This document shows, piece by piece, positions 32,321 through 42,031 of a stretch of 64,000 nt of DNA; the first letter of the stretch is position 1, and the number at the start of each line of letters is the position of its first letter. The position numbers and the translations under genes were made by a program. Below the pieces are notes generated by a model. That model ran no database searches. It worked only from the letters and a program-made list of their open reading frames with translations, and was not told where the DNA came from. This stretch comes from GCA-003244245 sp050700055. Lineage in GTDB: Bacteria > Actinomycetota > Actinomycetes > Mycobacteriales > Pseudonocardiaceae. The stretch spans positions 1 to 64,000 of the forward strand of contig JBOHGE010000023.1 in the NCBI GenBank assembly GCA_050700055.1, written 5' to 3'.

Positions 32321-32611
32321 GTGGACGAGGTCCGGTTGGTGGCGTACTACCTACTCTTTTTCTTCTGGTTGCTGCTCACGGCACGTATCGTGGTGGAGCT
32401 TGTGCGCGCCTTCGCCCGCAGCTGGCAGCCAGTCGGAGGGGTGGCGATCGCGCTCGAGTCGGTCTATACCATGACCGATCCGCCGGTCCGCGCGCTCCGC
32501 CGGGTGGTCAAGCCCATCCGCATCGGAGGCGTGGGTCTGGACCTGTCCATTATGGTTCTGCTACTCGTGGTGTTCATACTGATGCGAGTGGTGGATCCAA
32601 GACCGTACTGA
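32321..32611 (+). CDS. YggT-family membrane protein
   Basis: The 96-residue protein has two transmembrane helices (VAYYLLFFFWLLLTARIVVE and LSIMVLLLVVFILMRVV) separated by the conserved YTMTDPPVRALRRVVKP loop. It occupies the usual place between sepF and divIVA. The start is GTG. Its precise role in the division cluster is unknown. Confidence 0.93.
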   Translation: MDEVRLVAYYLLFFFWLLLTARIVVELVRAFARSWQPVGGVAIALESVYTMTDPPVRALRRVVKPIRIGGVGLDLSIMVLLLVVFILMRVVDPRPY

Positions 32612-32702
32612 TGCGAGTGGTAGGTCCAAGAACGTAACGGCCGCCGGGCTCGGGGCCGACACACCAGTGTGTGCATAGTCGAGGAGTACGTGAGGTGATC
32701 CC

Positions 32703-33497
32703 ATGCCGTTGACCCCCGCCGACGTTCACAACGTCGCGTTCAGTAAGCCGCCGATCGGCAAGCGGGGCTACAACGAGGACGAGGTGGACGCCTTCCTCGA
32801 CCTGGTTGAGGCCGAGCTGGCTCGCTTGATCGAGGAGAACAACGATCTCCGCAACCAGGTCGAAGAACTCGATCGGCAGCTCAGCGCTGCGCCGATCGAC
32901 ACCGGACGCAACCTTCGTCCGCTGGAGCCGCCGCGGCCGGTGATGGCCCCGGTGCCACCGCCGATGATCGAGCAGACCTCGCCGGGTGCCGACCATCACG
33001 TCCAAGCCGCCAAGGTGCTGGGCTTGGCTCAGGAGATGGCCGACCGGTTGACCGGCGAGGCCAAGGCTGAAGCGGACGGGATGCTGGGCGAGGCCCGCAC
33101 CAAGTCTGAGCAGTTGCTCTCCGATGCCAGAGCGAAGGCCGATGGCATGGTCAATGAGGCTCGAACCCGAGCTGAGACCATGCTCAACGACGCCCGGACC
33201 AGGGCCGAGACGCTGGACCGGCAGTCCCGGGAGAAGGCTTCATCGCTGGAGCGCGATGCCGCGCGCAAGCACACCGAGATCATCGGTTCGATCAACCAGG
33301 AGAAGATCTCCCTGGAGAAGAAGATCGACGAGCTACGAACGTTCGAGCGCGAGTACCGCACCCGGCTGAAGACCTACCTGGAGTCGCAACTGCGGGAGTT
33401 AGACGGACGCGGATCTGCCGCACCGCCGGACACGGTGCGAAACCAGCCGGGCTTCGCCACTTCCGGGTTCGGCGCGCGTGCCGAAGCCGGAAGCTGA
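32703..33497 (+). CDS. divIVA: DivIVA/Wag31 polar growth scaffold
   Basis: The 264-residue protein has the N-terminal membrane-curvature domain LTPADVHNVAFSKPPIGKRG then YNEDEVDAFLDLVEAELARL, a Pro-rich linker, and long coiled coils (about 100-235) with repeats such as EARTKSEQLLSDARAKADGM. In actinobacteria it directs tip extension and recruits the wall synthesis machinery. An upstream GTGAGGTGATCCC supplies the ribosome binding site. Confidence 0.96.
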   Translation: MPLTPADVHNVAFSKPPIGKRGYNEDEVDAFLDLVEAELARLIEENNDLRNQVEELDRQLSAAPIDTGRNLRPLEPPRPVMAPVPPPMIEQTSPGADHHVQAAKVLGLAQEMADRLTGEAKAEADGMLGEARTKSEQLLSDARAKADGMVNEARTRAETMLNDARTRAETLDRQSREKASSLERDAARKHTEIIGSINQEKISLEKKIDELRTFEREYRTRLKTYLESQLRELDGRGSAAPPDTVRNQPGFATSGFGARAEAGS

Positions 33498-33561
33498 CGC
33501 GTATCGGGCAGTGCCGGTTCCGTGGTCCGTCGTCGCACCCGGATCGGGTGGGTGAGTGGTG

Positions 33562-34077
33562 ATGCTTCGCACCGGGTTTTTGCTTCTCGTCGCGGTCTGT
33601 CTGCTCGTTGCCTCGCTCGGCACTGACCAAGTGGCGCTGGCGTGGGGCTCGGTTGTGCTCAGTGCTCTGGTCGCTGTAATGATCATCATGCGATGGCGGC
33701 AACGCCGGAATTCGCTTGAGCCACCGGATACCCCGCATGCCCCTGGCCCGGTCGAGCAGCTGGCCGTGCCGGCGGGCACGGATCACGTTGCTGAGGACAC
33801 TGGACTCGTTGACGTCGAGGGCGCCGAGCCAGGCGAGGAGGACACCGACGCCGCGGACCTGCTCGTGGTCTACGAGCTGGCCGACCAGGTACTGGTGGTC
33901 GATGAGCACCCGCGTTACCACCTCACCGGCTGCCCCTGGCCCGACCAAGCACAGGTCGAACGGTTGGCGGTGCGAGAGGCCAGGGAGCTGGGTTTCACCC
34001 CCTGTGACCGGTGCCGGCCGGATACTTCGTTAGCCCGCCGGCACCGGTCCACCAGCGCCAGCACGAGCGGGAGCTGA
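33562..34077 (+). CDS. Conserved membrane protein with C-terminal His/Cys motif
   Basis: The protein of about 171 residues has two transmembrane helices at the N-terminus (FLLLVAVCLLVAS, SVVLSALVAVMIIMRW), an acidic linker and a conserved cytoplasmic module with PRYHLTGCPWPDQ, VREARELGFTPCDRCRPD. The His/Cys spacing (H-x3-C ... C-x2-C) suggests metal binding. Such genes accompany divIVA in related genomes, but no function is known. GTG codons at 33556 and 33559 are alternative starts. Confidence 0.75.
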   Translation: MLRTGFLLLVAVCLLVASLGTDQVALAWGSVVLSALVAVMIIMRWRQRRNSLEPPDTPHAPGPVEQLAVPAGTDHVAEDTGLVDVEGAEPGEEDTDAADLLVVYELADQVLVVDEHPRYHLTGCPWPDQAQVERLAVREARELGFTPCDRCRPDTSLARRHRSTSASTSGS

Positions 34078-34111
34078 GCAGAATTGGCTGGCACCAGCCC
34101 GGTACGCTGGG

Positions 34112-34300
34112 CTGACAGGCAGTGATCCGGCTATCACCGGGGAGCCTCCGGAAGAACGGGGCAGCGTCGTGCCCTCAGTAGAACCGGGCGGGTGCGGCCC
34201 GTCACAGCCGCGGCAATGAGTGGCTGCCTGTAGCCTCTGCGGGCGGCAAGCGGGGTGGTACCGCGGTCCGTCGTGACAACGTCGGGTCGTCCCCGTGCAG
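34112..34300 (+). promoter_or_regulatory. T-box riboswitch of ileS (Ile-specific)
   Basis: The leader contains the T-box consensus GGGGTGGTACCGCGG (34252-34266). Upstream is a short stem-loop GGCTATCACCGG whose loop shows ATC (34133-34135), an isoleucine specifier codon. The short stem I fits the ultrashort actinobacterial ileS T-boxes that act on translation by freeing the ribosome binding site when uncharged tRNA-Ile binds. No U-tract terminator is present, which agrees with translational control. Confidence 0.88.
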
Positions 34301-34337
34301 CGAGCCGGACACCACTGCACAGGAAGCGCACACCGCC

Positions 34338-37300
34338 ATGGTCTACCCGAAGATCCCCGTCAGCGGGGATATCGTCTGCGCTCAGCCGTCCTTTCCCGAC
34401 CTGGAAGCCGCTGTGCTGCGGTACTGGGCCGCTGATGCCACTTTCCCCGCGTCGGTCGCCGCTCGCCCGGCCGGGGACGACGGATCCAATGAGTTCGTCT
34501 GCTACGACGGCCCGCCGTTCGCCAATGGTCTGCCGCACTACGGGCACCTGCTCACCGGCTACGTCAAGGACGTGGTGCCGCGCTACCAGACGATGCGCGG
34601 GCGCCGGGTGGAACGCCGGTTCGGCTGGGACTGCCACGGGTTGCCGGCGGAGGTGGAGGCCGAACGCCAACTCGGCATCACGCACAAGTCCGGGATCGAG
34701 CAGATGGGCGTGGCGGACTTCAACGCCGCCTGCCGGGCCTCGGTGCTGCGCTACACCCGGGAGTGGCGCGAGTACGTCGCCCGCCAAGCCCGCTGGGTGG
34801 ACTTCGACCACGACTACAAGACCCTTGACCTGGACTACATGGAAAGCGTCCTGTGGGCGTTCAAGACGCTGTGGGACAAGGGGTTGATCTACCAGGGTTT
34901 CCGGGTGCTGTGGTACTGCTGGCGCTGCGAGACGCCGCTGTCCAACACCGAGACGAAGATGGACGACGTCTACCGCAACCGGCAGGATCCCGCGGTCACC
35001 GTCGGGCTGCGGCTCGATAGCGGAGAGCTGGCCCTGGTGTGGACGACCACGCCGTGGACGCTGCCGTCGAACCTGGCGGCGGCGGTGCATCCCGGTCTCA
35101 CCTACGTCACCGTCGAGGTTGGCGGGCAGCGCTACCTGATCGCCGAGGACCGGTTACCTGCCTACGCCCGGGAGCTGGGTGAGGCGCCGCAGATCCTGGC
35201 CCGGTGTCAGGGCTCGGAGCTGCTGGGCCGCCGCTACACCCCGCCGTTCGACTTCTTCACCGGCCGGGCCAACGCCCACCAGCTGCTCGCCGCTGACTAC
35301 GTGACCACCGACGAGGGCACCGGCCTGGTGCACATCGCCCCCGCCTTCGGTGAGGAGGACATGGCCGTCACCGACGCCGCCGGGATCGAGGCGGTGGTTC
35401 CGGTGGACTCGGCGGGGCGGTTCACCGCCGAGGTGGCGCCCTACGCCGGGATGCAGGTGTTCGACGCCAACCGGGCGATCATCCGGGACCTGCGCGACGG
35501 CGCGGCCTACGTCGGCGGTGTCCTGCTGCGCCACGAGACCTATGAGCACCCCTACCCGCACTGCTGGCGCTGTGACAACCCGCTGATCCAGCGCGCGGTG
35601 TCATCCTGGTTCGTCGCGGTGACCAGGTTCCGGGACCGGATGGTGGCGCTCAACCGGGAGATCACCTGGGTGCCGGACAACGTCGGAAGCGGGCAGTTCG
35701 GCGCCTGGCTGCAGGGCGCTCGGGACTGGAACATCTCCCGCAACCGGTACTGGGGCTCGCCGTTGCCGGTCTGGGTCTCCGACGACCCGGCCTACCCCCG
35801 GGTGGACGTCTACGGGTCGCTGGATGAGCTGGAACGCGACTTCGGGGTGCGCCCGACCGACCTGCACCGCCCGTTCGTCGACCAGCTGACCCGACCCAAC
35901 CCGGACGACCCCACCGGGCGCGCCACCATGCGCCGGGTGCCCGAGGTGCTGGACTGCTGGTTCGAGTCCGGCTCGATGCCCTTCGCCCAGGTGCACTACC
36001 CGTTCGAGGGCGCTGCGGAAGGGTCGCTTGCGGACCCGACCCACCAGCACGACTGGTTCGAGCACCACTATCCGGGTGATTTCATCGTCGAGTACAACGG
36101 CCAGACCCGCGGATGGTTCTACTTGCTGCACGTGCTGGCCACCGCGCTGTTCGACCGACCGGCGTTTCGCACCTGCCTGGCGCACGGCATCGTGCTCGGC
36201 GACGACGGGCTCAAGATGTCCAAGTCCAAGGGCAACTACCCCGAGGTCACCGAGGTGTTCGACCGGGACGGCTCGGACGCGATGCGCTGGTTCCTGATGT
36301 CCTCCCCGATCCTGCGAGGTGGGAACCTGGTGGTCACCGAGCAGGGTGTCCGGGAGGCGGTGCGCCAAGCGCTGCTGCCGTTGTGGAACTCCTGGTACTT
36401 CCTGACGCTCTACGCCAACGCCGCGGACGTCGAAGGGACATGGCGGACCGGTAGCCGGCACGTGCTGGACCGGTACGTGCTGGCCAAGCTGCACGACCTG
36501 GTCGTCGACGTCACGGCGCGGATGGACCGCTACGACATCGCCGGCGCCTGCGACAGCGTGCGGGGATTCTGTGAGGTGCTCACCAACTGGTATGTACGCC
36601 GGTCCCGGGACCGCTTCTGGGCCGGCCAGGTGGACGCGATCGACACCTTGCACACCGTGCTCGAGGTCACCTGCCGGGTGGCCGCTCCGCTGCTGCCGTT
36701 GACCACCGAGGCAATCTGGCGCGGGCTGACCGGGCAGCGCTCGGTGCACCTGGTCGATTGGCCCGATCCGGCGGCTTTGCCGGTGGACCCGGAGCTGGTC
36801 ACGGCGATGGACCGGGCCCGCCAGGTGGTGTCCGCCGCGCTGTCGCTGCGCAAGGCACGGGGTCTGCGAGTCCGCCAGCCACTGGCCACCCTGACCGTGG
36901 CCGCGCCCGACGCGGGAGCGCTGGAGCCACTGCGCGACCTGATCCGCGACGAGGTCAACGTCAAGACCGTCCAGCTCACCGGCGACGTCGCCGCGCACGG
37001 CCGCTTCGAGCTCACCGTCAACGCCCGGGCCTGCGGGCCCCGGCTGGGCGGCGACACCCAGAAGGTGATCCGCGCGGTCAAGGCGGGGGAGTGGGAACGG
37101 GACGCCGATGGGGCGGTGACAGCCGGCGGCATCCCGTTGCTGGTGGGGGAGTACACCGAGCGGCTGGTCGCCGCCGACGCCGGCCAGGCCGCCGCGTTGC
37201 CGGCCGGTTCGGGGTTGGTGGTGCTGGACACCGAGGTCAGCGCGGAGCTGGCGGCCGAGGGCATCGCCCGGGATCTGGTGCGCGTCGTGCAGCAGGCCCG

Positions 37301-37505
37301 CAAGCAGGCCGGTCTGGACGTCACCGACCGGATCGTGCTCACCGTCGACGCGCCGGAGCCGGTGCTCGCGGCAGCCCGGGAGCACGAGCAGCTCATCGCC
37401 GGCGAGGTACTCGCCCGCCGGGTCGACCACGAGTCTGTCCGGGGCGGCTTCCCCGGTTCTGTGGGCGACGGCGTCCCCGTGCGCGTCGCGGTCGTGAGTG
37501 CGTAA
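34338..37505 (+). CDS. ileS: Isoleucyl-tRNA synthetase
   Basis: The 1055-residue class Ia synthetase has the HIGH-type motif GLPHYGHLLTGYVKD near 63-77, FGWDCHGLPAEVE, an editing domain (LVWTTTPWTLPSN, GTGLVHIAPAFGEEDM), YNGQTRGWFYLLHVLATALF, KMSKS near 626 and the anticodon-binding region NWYVRRSRDRFW. The length and C-terminal extension resemble the eukaryote-like IleRS type found in many actinobacteria. It is preceded by an Ile T-box. A partial second ileS is present at 58144-59222. Confidence 0.97.
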   Translation: MVYPKIPVSGDIVCAQPSFPDLEAAVLRYWAADATFPASVAARPAGDDGSNEFVCYDGPPFANGLPHYGHLLTGYVKDVVPRYQTMRGRRVERRFGWDCHGLPAEVEAERQLGITHKSGIEQMGVADFNAACRASVLRYTREWREYVARQARWVDFDHDYKTLDLDYMESVLWAFKTLWDKGLIYQGFRVLWYCWRCETPLSNTETKMDDVYRNRQDPAVTVGLRLDSGELALVWTTTPWTLPSNLAAAVHPGLTYVTVEVGGQRYLIAEDRLPAYARELGEAPQILARCQGSELLGRRYTPPFDFFTGRANAHQLLAADYVTTDEGTGLVHIAPAFGEEDMAVTDAAGIEAVVPVDSAGRFTAEVAPYAGMQVFDANRAIIRDLRDGAAYVGGVLLRHETYEHPYPHCWRCDNPLIQRAVSSWFVAVTRFRDRMVALNREITWVPDNVGSGQFGAWLQGARDWNISRNRYWGSPLPVWVSDDPAYPRVDVYGSLDELERDFGVRPTDLHRPFVDQLTRPNPDDPTGRATMRRVPEVLDCWFESGSMPFAQVHYPFEGAAEGSLADPTHQHDWFEHHYPGDFIVEYNGQTRGWFYLLHVLATALFDRPAFRTCLAHGIVLGDDGLKMSKSKGNYPEVTEVFDRDGSDAMRWFLMSSPILRGGNLVVTEQGVREAVRQALLPLWNSWYFLTLYANAADVEGTWRTGSRHVLDRYVLAKLHDLVVDVTARMDRYDIAGACDSVRGFCEVLTNWYVRRSRDRFWAGQVDAIDTLHTVLEVTCRVAAPLLPLTTEAIWRGLTGQRSVHLVDWPDPAALPVDPELVTAMDRARQVVSAALSLRKARGLRVRQPLATLTVAAPDAGALEPLRDLIRDEVNVKTVQLTGDVAAHGRFELTVNARACGPRLGGDTQKVIRAVKAGEWERDADGAVTAGGIPLLVGEYTERLVAADAGQAAALPAGSGLVVLDTEVSAELAAEGIARDLVRVVQQARKQAGLDVTDRIVLTVDAPEPVLAAAREHEQLIAGEVLARRVDHESVRGGFPGSVGDGVPVRVAVVSA

Positions 37506-37522
37506 CAGTGTTACCGCACCCA

Positions 37523-38302
37523 ATGCCACTCACGATCCCCGCCACCGCCAGGTGGCGGGGCCTGCTGGCGGCTCGGGCGATTCCGGCCGAGATCCGGGCC
37601 GCTGCCCCGCAGGACCCGCACCGGCACGATCCCAGCCGGTTCCGGCCGCCTGCGGCACCGGCGGACACGCCCACCCGCCGCGCGGGTCTGGCGTTGCTCG
37701 GTGCCGGCGGTGGCACCGTGCTCGACGTCGGGTGCGGTGGTGGTGCTGCCGGGCTTGCCCTGGTCCCCAAGGTGACGCAGCTGACCGGGGTGGACCCCGC
37801 TGCCGGGATGCTGCGGGTCTTCGAGCAGGCCTGCACTGAGCGTGGTGTGCCGCACCGCGCGGTACTCGGCCCCTGGCCGGACACCGTGGCGCCGGCCGGC
37901 GTCGCGGACGTGGTGGTCTGCAACCACGTGGGGTACAACACCCCGGACCTCGCTCCGTTCGTCGCCGCATTGGGCGCTGCCGCCCGTCGCGGGGTCGTCG
38001 TCGAGCTGCACGCCGTGCACCCGGGGGCCTGGCTGGATCCGTTGTGGGCACAGTTCCACGGGTTGCTCCGGCCACCACCCGCGACCGCGGATGACGTGCT
38101 GGCCGTCTTCGCCGAGATCGGGATAAGCCCCGAGGTCCAGCGTTGGACCCGGCCCGGCCAGGATCGTCATCCCGAGGCGGAGGTCGACTTCTCGATGCGC
38201 CGGCTGTGCCTGCCGGAGCAGCGCCGCGACGAGGTCGCCGAGGCGGTGGCGAGGCTGGGCCCACGCCACCGTGATCTGGTGACGATCGTCTGGTCCGGCT
38301 GA
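37523..38302 (+). CDS. Class I SAM-dependent methyltransferase
   Basis: The 259-residue protein has SAM motif I TVLDVGCGGGAAGLALVPK, motif II LTGVDPAAGML and VADVVVCNHVGYN. The C-terminal half (EVDFSMRRLCLPEQRRDEV) is typical of an uncharacterised actinobacterial group. ATG at 37523 is 18 bp after the ileS stop; GTG at 37508 is also possible. The substrate is unknown. Confidence 0.85.
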   Translation: MPLTIPATARWRGLLAARAIPAEIRAAAPQDPHRHDPSRFRPPAAPADTPTRRAGLALLGAGGGTVLDVGCGGGAAGLALVPKVTQLTGVDPAAGMLRVFEQACTERGVPHRAVLGPWPDTVAPAGVADVVVCNHVGYNTPDLAPFVAALGAAARRGVVVELHAVHPGAWLDPLWAQFHGLLRPPPATADDVLAVFAEIGISPEVQRWTRPGQDRHPEAEVDFSMRRLCLPEQRRDEVAEAVARLGPRHRDLVTIVWSG

Positions 38303-38330
38303 TCTGCCAGGCTGGGAGGACAATCCGGGC

Positions 38331-39809
38331 GTGAACGAGGTCGAGCTCGCACTCGGGGTGGGCGCGGCGGTGCTGCTACTCGCTGTGCTCGCCGTGCGGG
38401 TCTCCACCCGGCTCGGGTTGCCGTCGCTGCTGCTCTATCTCGCCATCGGCCTGCTGCTCGGTGAGTCCGGCCTGGGCATCGAGTTCTCCGACACGTCGCT
38501 CACCGCCACGCTGGGTGTCGCGGGTCTGGTCCTGATCCTGGCCGAGGGTGGCCTCACCACCCGGCTGTCGGTGATCCGGCCGGCGTTGCGGCCGGGTATT
38601 GCGCTGTCCACCGTGGCGGTCGTGTTGAGTATCGCCATCACCGGCTCGGCTGCGCATCTGTTGCTCGGTCTGGATTGGCGGACCGGGCTGCTGTGGGGCG
38701 CGGTGCTGTCCTCGACCGATGCGGCGGCGGTGTTCAGCGTGTTGCGGTCGCTGAAGGTGTCCCCGCGGCTGGCGGGCGCGCTCGAGCTGGAGTCGGGCAT
38801 CAATGACGCGCCGGTCTACATCGCTGTGGTGCTGATCGCGTCAGGTGACCCACTTCGCTGGTGGACACCCCTGCTGGTCGGCTACGAATTGCTGGTCGGT
38901 GCCCTGGTGGGGGCCGCGCTGGGGTTGGCGGGAGCGTGGACGCTGCGCCGGGCGGCGCTGCCGGCAACCGGTCTCTACCCGCTGGCCACCATCGCGGTCT
39001 GCGTGCTGGCCTTCGCCGCCGGGCAGGGTCTGCATGCCTCGGGTTTTCTGGCGACCTACCTGGCCGGGTTGATCCTGGGCAATGCCAAGCTGCCGCACCG
39101 CGGTGACACCCGCTCATTCGCCGAGGGCCTCGGTTGGCTCGCCCAGATTGGTCTGTTCGTGTTGCTGGGCCTGTACGCCTCGCCGGTCCGCCTGCCCGGC
39201 GCGCTGATCCCGGCGCTGGTGGCCGGAGCGGTGCTGGTCGTGCTGGCACGCCCGTTGTCGGTGCTGCTGTCCCTGACACCATTGCGAGTGCCGTGGCGGG
39301 AGCAGGTGTTCCTGTCGTGGGCGGGGTTGCGCGGGGCGGTACCCATCGTGCTCGCGCTGATCGCGCTCACCATGGGGGTCCCGGGTGCCCAGCGGCTGGT
39401 CGACGTGGTCTTCGTGCTGGTCGTGCTGCTCACCGTGGTGCAGGGCGTCACGCTGCCCTCGGTCGTCCGGTGGCTGGGGCTGTCCCGCCCGGAGCAGGGC
39501 CGGGAGATCGTGGTCGACTACGCCCCGTTGGATGAGATGGACGCCGACCTGCTGCAGGTCCGGGTACCGCGACCCTCCCGGCTGCACGGCGTCTACCTGT
39601 CGGAGCTGAGGCTACCCGTCGGCGCCATGGTCAGCCTGGTGGTGCGCAACGGGCAGGGTTTCACCCCGCTGCCGACCACCCGGCTGCAGGAAGGTGACCA
39701 GCTGCTGGTCGTCACCACGGCCGGCAAGCGGGATCAAGCCGAGCGGCGGATCCGAGCCGTGCACCGGGCCGGACGGCTGGCCCAGTGGCGGGGAGAGACC
39801 GGCGCCTGA
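38331..39809 (+). CDS. CPA1-type K+/Na+:H+ antiporter with TrkA-C domain
   Basis: The 492-residue protein has about 12 transmembrane segments, starting with LGVGAAVLLLAVLAVRVSTR. The ion-site motif LSSTDAAAVFSVLR and ESGINDAPVYIAVV match the CvrA/NhaP2 potassium/proton antiporters, as does WAGLRGAVPIVLALI. The cytosolic C-terminus (LRLPVGAMVSLVVRNGQGFT ... LQEGDQLLVVT) is a TrkA-C ligand-binding domain. The start is GTG. Confidence 0.92.
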   Translation: MNEVELALGVGAAVLLLAVLAVRVSTRLGLPSLLLYLAIGLLLGESGLGIEFSDTSLTATLGVAGLVLILAEGGLTTRLSVIRPALRPGIALSTVAVVLSIAITGSAAHLLLGLDWRTGLLWGAVLSSTDAAAVFSVLRSLKVSPRLAGALELESGINDAPVYIAVVLIASGDPLRWWTPLLVGYELLVGALVGAALGLAGAWTLRRAALPATGLYPLATIAVCVLAFAAGQGLHASGFLATYLAGLILGNAKLPHRGDTRSFAEGLGWLAQIGLFVLLGLYASPVRLPGALIPALVAGAVLVVLARPLSVLLSLTPLRVPWREQVFLSWAGLRGAVPIVLALIALTMGVPGAQRLVDVVFVLVVLLTVVQGVTLPSVVRWLGLSRPEQGREIVVDYAPLDEMDADLLQVRVPRPSRLHGVYLSELRLPVGAMVSLVVRNGQGFTPLPTTRLQEGDQLLVVTTAGKRDQAERRIRAVHRAGRLAQWRGETGA

Positions 39810-39839
39810 TCGACTGCCGGCGGACCGGGCCACAATGGT

Positions 39840-40439
39840 GTGGTGAACCCATCGCAGCATGCCGAGGAAGCGGCCGACGACCAGGACATCCCCGAGCCGT
39901 CGGCAGGACACCGCCGGACCATCCTGCTGGCCGCCACCGCTACCGTCGCATTGCTGCTGGACGTGTCGAGCAAGATCGTTGTGGTGGCGATCCTGGAGAA
40001 CCGCGCGCCGGTGGAGCTGCTGGGCGGCTGGGTCTACCTCGTCGTCTACCGCAACCCGGGTGCGGCGTTCTCGCTGGCCACCGGGCTGACCTGGTTGCTG
40101 TCGCTGATCGCCCTGGTGGTCGTGGTGGCGATCGTCCGCTTGGCGCCCCGGCTGCGTTCGACCAGCTGGGCCTTCGGGCTGGGACTGGTGCTGGGTGGAG
40201 CGCTGGGTAACCTGGTGGACCGGCTGCTGCGTGCTCCCGGCCCGCTGCGTGGGCATGTGGTGGACTTCCTGTCGTTGCTGGCGCCGGACGGCAGCGTGTG
40301 GCCGGTGTTCAACCTGGCCGACTCGGCGATCGTGGGTGGTGGTGTGGTGCTGGTCCTGCTGGCCGTCACCGGTCGCGAGCTCGACGGTAGCCGCAGCTCG
40401 CGACGGTCTGGTGGTCGGCGGATCCGGGGCCCGCAATGA
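39840..40439 (+). CDS. lspA: Lipoprotein signal peptidase
   Basis: LspA cleaves the signal peptide of diacylglyceryl-modified prolipoproteins. The 199-residue protein has four transmembrane helices, the conserved YRNPGAAFS loop, and both catalytic Asp motifs: GNLVDRLLR near residue 123 and FNLADSAI near 158. GTG at 39840 or 39843 starts it; the stop overlaps the next gene (ATGA). Confidence 0.95.
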   Translation: MVNPSQHAEEAADDQDIPEPSAGHRRTILLAATATVALLLDVSSKIVVVAILENRAPVELLGGWVYLVVYRNPGAAFSLATGLTWLLSLIALVVVVAIVRLAPRLRSTSWAFGLGLVLGGALGNLVDRLLRAPGPLRGHVVDFLSLLAPDGSVWPVFNLADSAIVGGGVVLVLLAVTGRELDGSRSSRRSGGRRIRGPQ

Positions 40440-41368
40440 GTGACGTCCGGGCGTTGCCGGTGCCCGATGGGCTCGACGGCATGCGGGTGGACACCGGGCT
40501 GGCGCGGCTGCTGGGACTGTCCCGCACAGCGGTGGCTGGGCTCACCGGGGCCGGTGCGGTGCTGGTCGACGGCAGCCCGGTCGGCAAATCCGACCGGCTG
40601 GCCACCGGTACGTGGCTGGAGGTGACCCTGCCCGAGCCGCAGCGGACCGCCGTCGCCGCGGCGGCCGAGCCGGTGCTCGGGCTGCGGGTGCTGCACGACG
40701 ACGCCGACTTCGTCGTGGTGGACAAACCGGTCGGGGTGGCTGCGCACGCCAGCCCCGGCTGGGGGGGCCCCACCGTGCTCGGTGGTCTCACTGCGGCCGG
40801 GATCCAGCTGTCGACCTCGGGTCCGGCTGAACGCCAGGGTGTGGTGCACCGGCTGGACGTCGGCACCAGTGGTCTGATGGCGGTCGCCAAGTCCGAGCGT
40901 GGCTACTCCGCGTTGAAGCGGGCATTCCGGGATCGCACCGTCGCCAAGCACTACCGGGCGCTGGTGCAGGGCCACCCGGACCCCATCCGGGGCACCATCG
41001 ACGCCCCGATCGACCGGCACCCCAAGCACGACTGGCGATTCGCGGTGGTAGCCGGGGGCAAGTCCTCGGTGACGCACTACGAGGTGATCGAGGCGTTCCG
41101 GGCCGCGTCGTTGTGCGACGTGACCCTGGAGACCGGCCGCACCCACCAGATCCGGGTGCATTTCGCCGCATTGCGGCACCCCTGCTGCGGGGACCTCACC
41201 TATGGCGCCGATCCCGCGCTGGCGCAGCGGCTCGGGCTGGACCGGCAGTGGCTGCACGCCGCGCGGCTGGGCTTCCCGCATCCCGCTGATGACCGCTGGG
41301 TGGAGTTCACCAGCCCGGACCCCGACGACCTGCGTGGCGCGTTGGACGTGCTGGCCGCTGAGAGCTGA
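40436..41368 (+). CDS. RluA-family 23S rRNA pseudouridine synthase (RluD-like)
   Basis: The 310-residue protein has an N-terminal S4 RNA-binding domain (VDTGLARLLGLSRTAVAGL), then the pseudouridine synthase core with VVDKPVGVAAHAS, the catalytic VVHRLDVGTSGLMAVAKS (Asp near 140) and ETGRTHQIRVHFAALRHP. It is translationally coupled to lspA, as in mycobacteria. Confidence 0.94.
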   Translation: MSDVRALPVPDGLDGMRVDTGLARLLGLSRTAVAGLTGAGAVLVDGSPVGKSDRLATGTWLEVTLPEPQRTAVAAAAEPVLGLRVLHDDADFVVVDKPVGVAAHASPGWGGPTVLGGLTAAGIQLSTSGPAERQGVVHRLDVGTSGLMAVAKSERGYSALKRAFRDRTVAKHYRALVQGHPDPIRGTIDAPIDRHPKHDWRFAVVAGGKSSVTHYEVIEAFRAASLCDVTLETGRTHQIRVHFAALRHPCCGDLTYGADPALAQRLGLDRQWLHAARLGFPHPADDRWVEFTSPDPDDLRGALDVLAAES

Positions 41369-41371
41369 CCG

Positions 41372-42031
41372 ATGACACCGCGGGCTCGCTGGGTCGCGTT
41401 GTTCGTGGCGCTGGGTGTCGCGGTCGTGGTGGCCGGGCAGCCGGGTGAACCGCCGCCGGTCGCCGGCGTCGCGCGCCTCGGGCCCGAGGCCGGCGAGCCG
41501 GTGGCGGGCTACCTGCGGCGGGCCGCTGCGTCGTTGCCGGCTACCGGATCGGAACCGGTCTGGGCGCTGGTGCAGCTGGACGACTACCTCGCGCCGGCGC
41601 CCGCCGCCGAACTGACGCAGGGTGTGCGGTTGTCGCGGGTGGTGCTTCGGGTTCCGCTGCCACGGGTGCAGACCGCATTGATCATCCGTGATCTGCCCGG
41701 GCAGCGACCGGCGCCGGAGCTCGCTGAGGTACTGCGATCCACCGCGCAGGACCGCGCCACCGTTGCGTCCCAGGCAGTGCCGGGTGGCCGGCCCGCCGCT
41801 GTCGCCGCCGCGGAGGCCGAGCAGCTGCGTGCCGGTTGTGCCTGCGTGCTGGCGATGCTGGTGCTCGGCGACGGAGCCGGGCTGCAGGCCGTGGTCGCTC
41901 GTCCGGGTGTCCGAGCGGTGCACGTCGCCGCCCCGCGTACACCTCTACCAGACGTCGCGATCTCCCCCCTGCTGCCTGAGCAGGTCGACATTGTGGGGCC
42001 AGTACCCGACGACGGGGTTGTACCACCGTGA
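41372..42031 (+). CDS. Hypothetical exported or membrane-anchored protein
   Basis: I do not recognise this 219-residue protein. It has one N-terminal hydrophobic segment (WVALFVALGVAVVVAG) after MTPRAR, a signal anchor or signal peptide, followed by an Ala/Pro-rich soluble domain with EPVWALVQLDDYLAPAPAAEL and LRAGCACVLAMLVLGDGAGL. It starts 4 bp after the pseudouridine synthase gene and is probably cotranscribed. Confidence 0.65.
   Translation: MTPRARWVALFVALGVAVVVAGQPGEPPPVAGVARLGPEAGEPVAGYLRRAAASLPATGSEPVWALVQLDDYLAPAPAAELTQGVRLSRVVLRVPLPRVQTALIIRDLPGQRPAPELAEVLRSTAQDRATVASQAVPGGRPAAVAAAEAEQLRAGCACVLAMLVLGDGAGLQAVVARPGVRAVHVAAPRTPLPDVAISPLLPEQVDIVGPVPDDGVVPP

Noticed and set aside
35601..37529. 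642-codon open frame antisense to ileS
   Set aside because: It mirrors ileS, has no domain features and no ribosome binding site; such antisense frames are common in DNA of this composition.
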